From CAYZZA01 sp964482685 (lineage in GTDB: Bacteria; Bacillota; Bacilli; Lactobacillales; Carnobacteriaceae_A), in assembly GCA_964482685.1 (NCBI GenBank), contig CAYZZA010000015.1, positions 1-27,747 on the forward strand: a stretch of 27,747 nucleotides of DNA, read 5' to 3'. Shown here piece by piece: positions 24,160 through 27,747 of the stretch. The position numbers and the translations under genes were made by a program. How positions within the stretch are numbered: position 1 is the first letter of the stretch; every line of letters starts with the position of its first letter. The notes beneath the pieces were generated by a model. The model saw nothing but the letters and a program-made list of their open reading frames with translations. It did no database searches and had not been told where the DNA came from.

Positions 24160-24708
24160 ATGATATTAACGTTAGCTATTGTATTTATATTAGGAATCGC
24201 CTTGTATAGTGGGGCAAAAAGAGGGTTGCTTTTGCAGTTGGTTTTAACAATTGGGTATGTGCTCTCCTTTTGGTTTGCACTTCGGTATTACCAACAATTG
24301 CGTGGACCGATTGAAATGAGTATTCCCTATCCACATGCTTCTTTGACGGACCAATTTGTTTTGTTTTCTCGAGAAGCGGGTCTTCAATTGGATCATGTGT
24401 TTTATAATGGCACTTCGTTTGTGCTTTTGCTCTTGATTGGGTGGGCAGTGACGCGGTTGATTGGTGGACTAATTGGATTTGTGTCACAGATTCCCGTGTT
24501 GCGCTCGTTGAACCAAATTGGTGGGGCTGTGTTGAATGTAGTCGTGAATTACGTTGGTGTGTTCTTGGTGTTGCTTATTTTATCCACGATTCCTTTGACG
24601 TTTGTCCAAACACAATTTAACCAAAGTTCCATTGCACAAATTATCGTGACACGAACACCGCAATTGTCTAAACAAATGTATGAACAATGGCGGCAAACAC
24701 CAGAATAA
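24160..24708 (+). CDS. CvpA-family membrane protein
   Basis: Integral membrane protein of 182 residues of the CvpA family (Bacillus YshB-like), named for its need in colicin V production in E. coli; its role in Bacilli is unclear. Four hydrophobic segments are visible at about 3-20, 24-42, 80-105 and 120-148, with the family GAKRGLLLQLV near residues 17-27. The frame is open upstream to 24112, inside zapA, but the ATG at 24160 with GTGAGG upstream is the natural start. Its stop codon is part of a 12-bp inverted repeat. No polX follows; mutS2 comes next. Confidence 0.88.
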   Translation: MILTLAIVFILGIALYSGAKRGLLLQLVLTIGYVLSFWFALRYYQQLRGPIEMSIPYPHASLTDQFVLFSREAGLQLDHVFYNGTSFVLLLLIGWAVTRLIGGLIGFVSQIPVLRSLNQIGGAVLNVVVNYVGVFLVLLILSTIPLTFVQTQFNQSSIAQIIVTRTPQLSKQMYEQWRQTPE

Positions 24709-24771
24709 AGAAACCGTTCACGGTTCACACACAGAGACCGTTTCTTCGCGTAAAGAAGTAACGGTTTCTTT
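24707..24771 (+). repeat. Nested inverted repeats between cvpA and mutS2
   Basis: AAAGAAACCGTT (24707-24718) is the exact reverse complement of AACGGTTTCTTT (24760-24771). Inside lies GACCGTT (24736-24742), which can also pair with the same AACGGTT, and AACCGT/ACGGTT (24712-24725) forms a small hairpin. The structures exclude one another. A weak T-rich end follows, so this is either a poor terminator or an attenuator before mutS2. Confidence 0.55.
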
Positions 24772-24798
24772 CTATGTAGAAAAGGAGAGAATGATTGC

Positions 24799-27183
24799 GT
24801 GAGAACATTTGACGAAAAAGTACTACGGAAGATGGATTATCATCAAGTGATTGCACAAGTAGCTGGATACACTGTTTCAGAACCTGGAAAACATCAAGCA
24901 CATCTGTTACGCCCCTCGGTTGAGTGGGAGGAGATTCAGACATGGCAAAAAGAGACCACCGATGCCGTTGTGATTGCATGTCGGACTGGAGGCATTCCTC
25001 TTGCACGTTTTGCAGATGTGTTGCCACATATGAAGCGCTTGGAGATCGGGGCATCATTAAACGGAGCAGAATTGGCTGAAATTGGCCGCGTGTTGACCAA
25101 TACAAAAGAAATGGTTCGTTTTTTTTCTCATTTAAAGGAACAAGAAATAGACTTGCAGGTTTTATATGAGCGCAGCAATCAATTGATTGTGTTGCCAAGT
25201 ATCCAAAAGGACATCAGCAAAACAGTGGACGAGACAGGCTATGTGTTAGAAGAAGCAAGTCAAGCACTCAAACGTATTCGGGGGTCAATCAAGCAAAGTG
25301 AGCACCGTATTCGTGAAAAACTCGATTCCATGATTCGCGGGAAATCTGCCAAATATTTATCCGATCCCCTCATCACAATTCGAAACGACCGCTTTGTACT
25401 CCCAGTCAAAGCGGAATACCGAAGTCAATTTGGTGGGGTCGTACACGACCAAAGCTCGACCGGACAAACCATTTTTGTGGAGCCGCAAGTCGTGGTGGAA
25501 TTGAACAATCGGTTGAAAGAAGCAGAAATGGATGAACGGCGCGAAGTGAGTCGGATTTTGGCTGAGTTGTCTGGCAAGATAGCCCCTCATACTTCAGATA
25601 TCCGCCACAACGTAGACGTTTTGGCGGATTTAGACGTGTGCCAAGCCAAAGCGCGTTATGCCAAAGAATTGCGTGCAGTCGAACCCCTTCTCAGTCGAGA
25701 CAGAGAAGTGAAACTTTACCAAGCCCGCCATCCTTTGATTCCATCGGATGAAGTGGTACCTAATGATCTCTTTTTAGGCACCGACTTTCATACGATGGTT
25801 ATCACAGGACCCAATACAGGTGGGAAAACCGTCGTGTTAAAAACGCTTGGATTGATCCAATGTATGGGACAAACTGGTTTGCACATTCCAGCAGACGCAG
25901 AAAGTCAGTTGACTGTGTACACACAACTGTTTGTAGATATCGGCGATGAACAATCGATGGAGCAAAACTTGAGTACCTTTTCTTCTCATATGTCGAATAT
26001 TGTGTCGTTGTTAGGAAAAGTGGACGAAGAGAGCTTGGTTCTCCTAGATGAGTTAGGAGCTGGAACAGATCCTCAAGAAGGGGCCGCGCTGGCCATTGCC
26101 ATTCTTGATGCCATGGGAACTGTTGGCAGTGATGTCGTGGTGACGTCTCATTATCCGGAACTAAAAGCCTATGGGTACAACCGTCCGCAAACAATTAACG
26201 CGAGCATGGAGTTTAATGTGGATACATTGAGTCCAACGTATCGGTTGTTGATTGGGGTACCTGGACGAAGCAATGCGTTTGAGATTGCGGCTCGTTTAGG
26301 ATTAGATCCTGGAATTATTGCATCTGCAAGAGACTTAATGAGCGGAGAAAGCCAAAGCGTTGAAGAGATGATTACGGATTTAGACCGCAAACGAGTGTTG
26401 ACCGAAAGAAAATATGAAGAACTTACGGAACAGTCGCGCCAAGCGAAACAGTTGCAAGACGAATTGCAAATGCTTTATGATGAATGGGCAGTAGAAAAAC
26501 AACGGCTAAAGACCCAAGCCGAACAAGAAGTGAATGCATTTGTCACTCAGACGCAAAAAGAAGCTGAACAAGTCATCACAGAACTGCGAAACAAACAAAA
26601 GCAGATGGATGTGCAGCAACCGGTCAAAGAACACGAATTTATCGATGTGCGTAGCAGGTTACAAGGATTAAAAACGGCTGAAGAACAAGCCTTGGCGGGC
26701 AACAAAATACTCCAAAAAGCCAAGCGCGAAAAAGCCAAACAAGACGTTCTCAAAGTAGGCGACACCGTACACGTGACAAGTTTTGGCCAACGTGGGGTCT
26801 TGATTGAGCAAGCTTCAAAAAACGAATGGGTGGTACAGATGGGGAGTTTGAAAATGAAGTTGCCGCAATCTACACTCGAAAAGCAAGAAGCCGATCGCGA
26901 AGAACCGAAAACAGTTCGGAGTGTGCGCCGTTCTGAATCGGTCTCTATGCAGTTAGATTTGAGGGGCACTCGATATGAAGAGGCTCTGTCTAAACTCGAT
27001 CGTTACCTGGATAGTGCCTTATTAGCCAACTATCCTAAAGTGACCATTATTCACGGGATGGGCACAGGAGTCATTCGAAAAGCGGTTCAAGAAGCGCTAA
27101 AGAAACATCCTTCGGTTGCCAGCTACGAAATGGCCCCTGCCAATCAAGGCGGTGCGGGCGCAACAGAAGTCACCTTTAAATAA
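24799..27183 (+). CDS. mutS2: Endonuclease MutS2 (RqcU-like) with Smr domain
   Basis: Homologue of MutS without the mismatch-recognition domain, 794 residues. Core helices occupy about 1-320. Walker A TGPNTGGKTVVLK (about 336-348) and Walker B LVLLDELGAGTD (about 413-424) form the dimeric ATPase. A coiled-coil region follows (about 515-640), a KOW-like segment (VGDTVHVTSFGQRGVL, about 653-668), and the Smr nuclease domain with LDLRG and HGMGTG (about 719-794). In Bacilli the family suppresses recombination and splits collided ribosomes. GTG start at 24799 lies 11 bases after AAAGGAG; a three-codon ATG-ATT-GCG-TGA ORF (24791-24802) overlaps it by four bases. Confidence 0.95.
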   Translation: MRTFDEKVLRKMDYHQVIAQVAGYTVSEPGKHQAHLLRPSVEWEEIQTWQKETTDAVVIACRTGGIPLARFADVLPHMKRLEIGASLNGAELAEIGRVLTNTKEMVRFFSHLKEQEIDLQVLYERSNQLIVLPSIQKDISKTVDETGYVLEEASQALKRIRGSIKQSEHRIREKLDSMIRGKSAKYLSDPLITIRNDRFVLPVKAEYRSQFGGVVHDQSSTGQTIFVEPQVVVELNNRLKEAEMDERREVSRILAELSGKIAPHTSDIRHNVDVLADLDVCQAKARYAKELRAVEPLLSRDREVKLYQARHPLIPSDEVVPNDLFLGTDFHTMVITGPNTGGKTVVLKTLGLIQCMGQTGLHIPADAESQLTVYTQLFVDIGDEQSMEQNLSTFSSHMSNIVSLLGKVDEESLVLLDELGAGTDPQEGAALAIAILDAMGTVGSDVVVTSHYPELKAYGYNRPQTINASMEFNVDTLSPTYRLLIGVPGRSNAFEIAARLGLDPGIIASARDLMSGESQSVEEMITDLDRKRVLTERKYEELTEQSRQAKQLQDELQMLYDEWAVEKQRLKTQAEQEVNAFVTQTQKEAEQVITELRNKQKQMDVQQPVKEHEFIDVRSRLQGLKTAEEQALAGNKILQKAKREKAKQDVLKVGDTVHVTSFGQRGVLIEQASKNEWVVQMGSLKMKLPQSTLEKQEADREEPKTVRSVRRSESVSMQLDLRGTRYEEALSKLDRYLDSALLANYPKVTIIHGMGTGVIRKAVQEALKKHPSVASYEMAPANQGGAGATEVTFK

Positions 27184-27217
27184 AGTTTGTTCTAGTCTGG
27201 CTTTTTTTAAAATGGTT

Positions 27218-27226
27218 TGGTATACT
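27218..27226 (+). promoter_or_regulatory. Extended -10 promoter of trxA
   Basis: TG-G-TATACT lies 68 bp before the trxA start, with no good -35. The hexamer and its TGn extension match the hxlR promoter (TG-C-TATACT). Confidence 0.65.
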
Positions 27227-27237
27227 ATTCAAAGAGG

Positions 27238-27256
27238 CACTTACTTTTAATAAGTG
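27238..27256. promoter_or_regulatory. Inverted repeat CACTTA-N7-TAAGTG before trxA
   Basis: CACTTA (27238-27243) and TAAGTG (27251-27256) flank seven bases just after the expected transcription start. The pattern ACTTA-N7-TAAGT is identical to that at the hxlR promoter, so it is a candidate HxlR operator. It could also form a small hairpin in the leader. Confidence 0.6.
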
Positions 27257-27293
27257 GTGCTAGGTTTGTAAGAGATTATGAGGAGGAATAGAA

Positions 27294-27605
27294 GTGGTTA
27301 AAGATTTAACAGACGCAACTTTTGAAGAAGCAACAAAGGAAGGCCTAACACTTATAGACTTTTGGGCAGAATGGTGTGGACCATGTCGCATGCAGTCTCC
27401 AGTTATTGATGAACTTGCAGAAGACAAAGACAGCGGTGTGTCATACTACAAACTAGATGTTGACTCCAACCAACAAGTTCCAAGCCAATTTGGAATTATG
27501 AGCATTCCAACGTTGTTAATTAAAAAAGACGGCGAAGTAGTGGAGAAATTAGTTGGATTCCACAACAAAACCATGCTAGAAAAAATCTTAAACAGACACA
27601 AATAA
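27294..27605 (+). CDS. trxA: Thioredoxin
   Basis: Cytosolic disulfide reductase of 103 residues, electron donor from thioredoxin reductase to many proteins. It shows the active site WCGPC (C28, C31), preceded by DFWAEW, and the cis-proline in MSIPTLLIKKDGE (P at about 73). It begins with GTG seven bases after AGGAGGA; no better start is available. It has its own extended -10 promoter, separate from mutS2, with an inverted repeat shared with the hxlR promoter. Position after mutS2 is the usual Bacilli arrangement. Confidence 0.96.
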   Translation: MVKDLTDATFEEATKEGLTLIDFWAEWCGPCRMQSPVIDELAEDKDSGVSYYKLDVDSNQQVPSQFGIMSIPTLLIKKDGEVVEKLVGFHNKTMLEKILNRHK

Positions 27606-27612
27606 TCAAGAG

Positions 27613-27638
27613 AGTCTTCCGTCTACGTGAAGACTTTT
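27613..27638 (+). terminator. Weak first terminator after trxA
   Basis: AGTCTTC (27613-27619) pairs with GAAGACT (27629-27635), followed by T4. It is a weaker stop ahead of a stronger one. Confidence 0.55.
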
Positions 27639-27660
27639 CCTCAAATGAGGTATCTTGCAT

Positions 27661-27697
27661 ACGCTCCATCCAATGTTTTGTTGGGTGGAGCGTTTTT
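27661..27697 (+). terminator. Strong second terminator after trxA
   Basis: ACGCTCCATCCAA (27661-27673) pairs with TTGGGTGGAGCGT (27681-27693), one G-U, then T5 ending at 27697. The group II intron-like sequence starts at the next base. Confidence 0.9.
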
Positions 27698-27747
27698 GTT
27701 CGCCCAGCATGGGCGAACTCTAACGAGTGCAAGTCTCGAATGCGACC
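27698..27747 (+). mobile_element. 5' end of a probable class C group II intron (partial)
   Basis: From 27698 the sequence begins GTTCGCCCAGCATGGG, then CGAAC and later GAGTGCAAGTCTCGAA. Compared from memory with the start of the Oceanobacillus class C intron (GUGUGCCCGGCAUGGG, then GUGAGAGUCCCGAA), the order and spacing of conserved blocks agree closely. GTTCGCCCA/TGGGCGAAC forms the first domain I hairpin. Class C introns insert just behind the stem and T-tract of intrinsic terminators, exactly the position here. The window ends before any reverse transcriptase could appear. Confidence 0.78.

Noticed and set aside
27719..27747. tRNA T-arm (TCGAAT) at the right edge
   Set aside because: No five-base T-stem or acceptor pairing fits, and the whole stretch aligns better with group II intron domain I.

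Overview
The window looks like chromosomal DNA of a moderately low-GC Bacilli species, most likely of the order Lactobacillales. The evidence is strong AGGAGG-type ribosome binding sites, frequent TTG/GTG starts, many Rho-independent terminators, a Phe T-box leader, and the conserved block pheS-pheT / rnhC / zapA-cvpA / mutS2 / trxA. In Bacillus, polX sits between cvpA and mutS2; here it does not. A run of 10 Ns inside a peptidase gene shows a draft assembly. No species can be named from the sequence alone.

Layout. 1-4518: a Mn-type cation diffusion facilitator (minus strand), then a purine permease and adenine deaminase, which together make a purine salvage pair. 4520-6712: a YdbC-like ssDNA-binding protein and an M3 oligopeptidase broken by the gap. 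6737-8705: a YeiH-family exporter and, convergent to it, a GNAT acetyltransferase. 8814-10021: alanine dehydrogenase. 10183-11450: a fluoride riboswitch followed by a CPA-type antiporter. 11537-12101: a long stretch with no convincing gene. 12102-14850: two tandem secreted proteins, each with a PcsB/CwlO-like coiled coil and an M23 peptidase domain. 15144-18682: TrmH/SpoU RNA methyltransferase, an HD-domain protein, MgtE and an HxlR regulator. 18700-22500: T-box, pheS, pheT. 22723-27605: rnhC (minus), zapA, cvpA, mutS2 and trxA. The last 50 bases look like the 5' end of a class C group II intron placed directly behind the trxA terminator.

Most of the window is housekeeping; the unusual content is regulatory. 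(1) The fluoride riboswitch shows its whole switching mechanism: one CTCC segment either closes the aptamer pseudoknot or hides the antiporter Shine-Dalgarno. (2) The cysteine-rich HxlR regulator and thioredoxin, 9 kb apart, both carry the inverted repeat ACTTA-N7-TAAGT at extended -10 promoters, which suggests a small thiol-stress regulon. (3) The right edge of the window lies in a probable group II intron. Other features worth a look are paired-hairpin structures in the rnhC/zapA and cvpA/mutS2 intergenic regions, purine-box-like motifs before the permease, and an assembly anomaly in the M3 peptidase.
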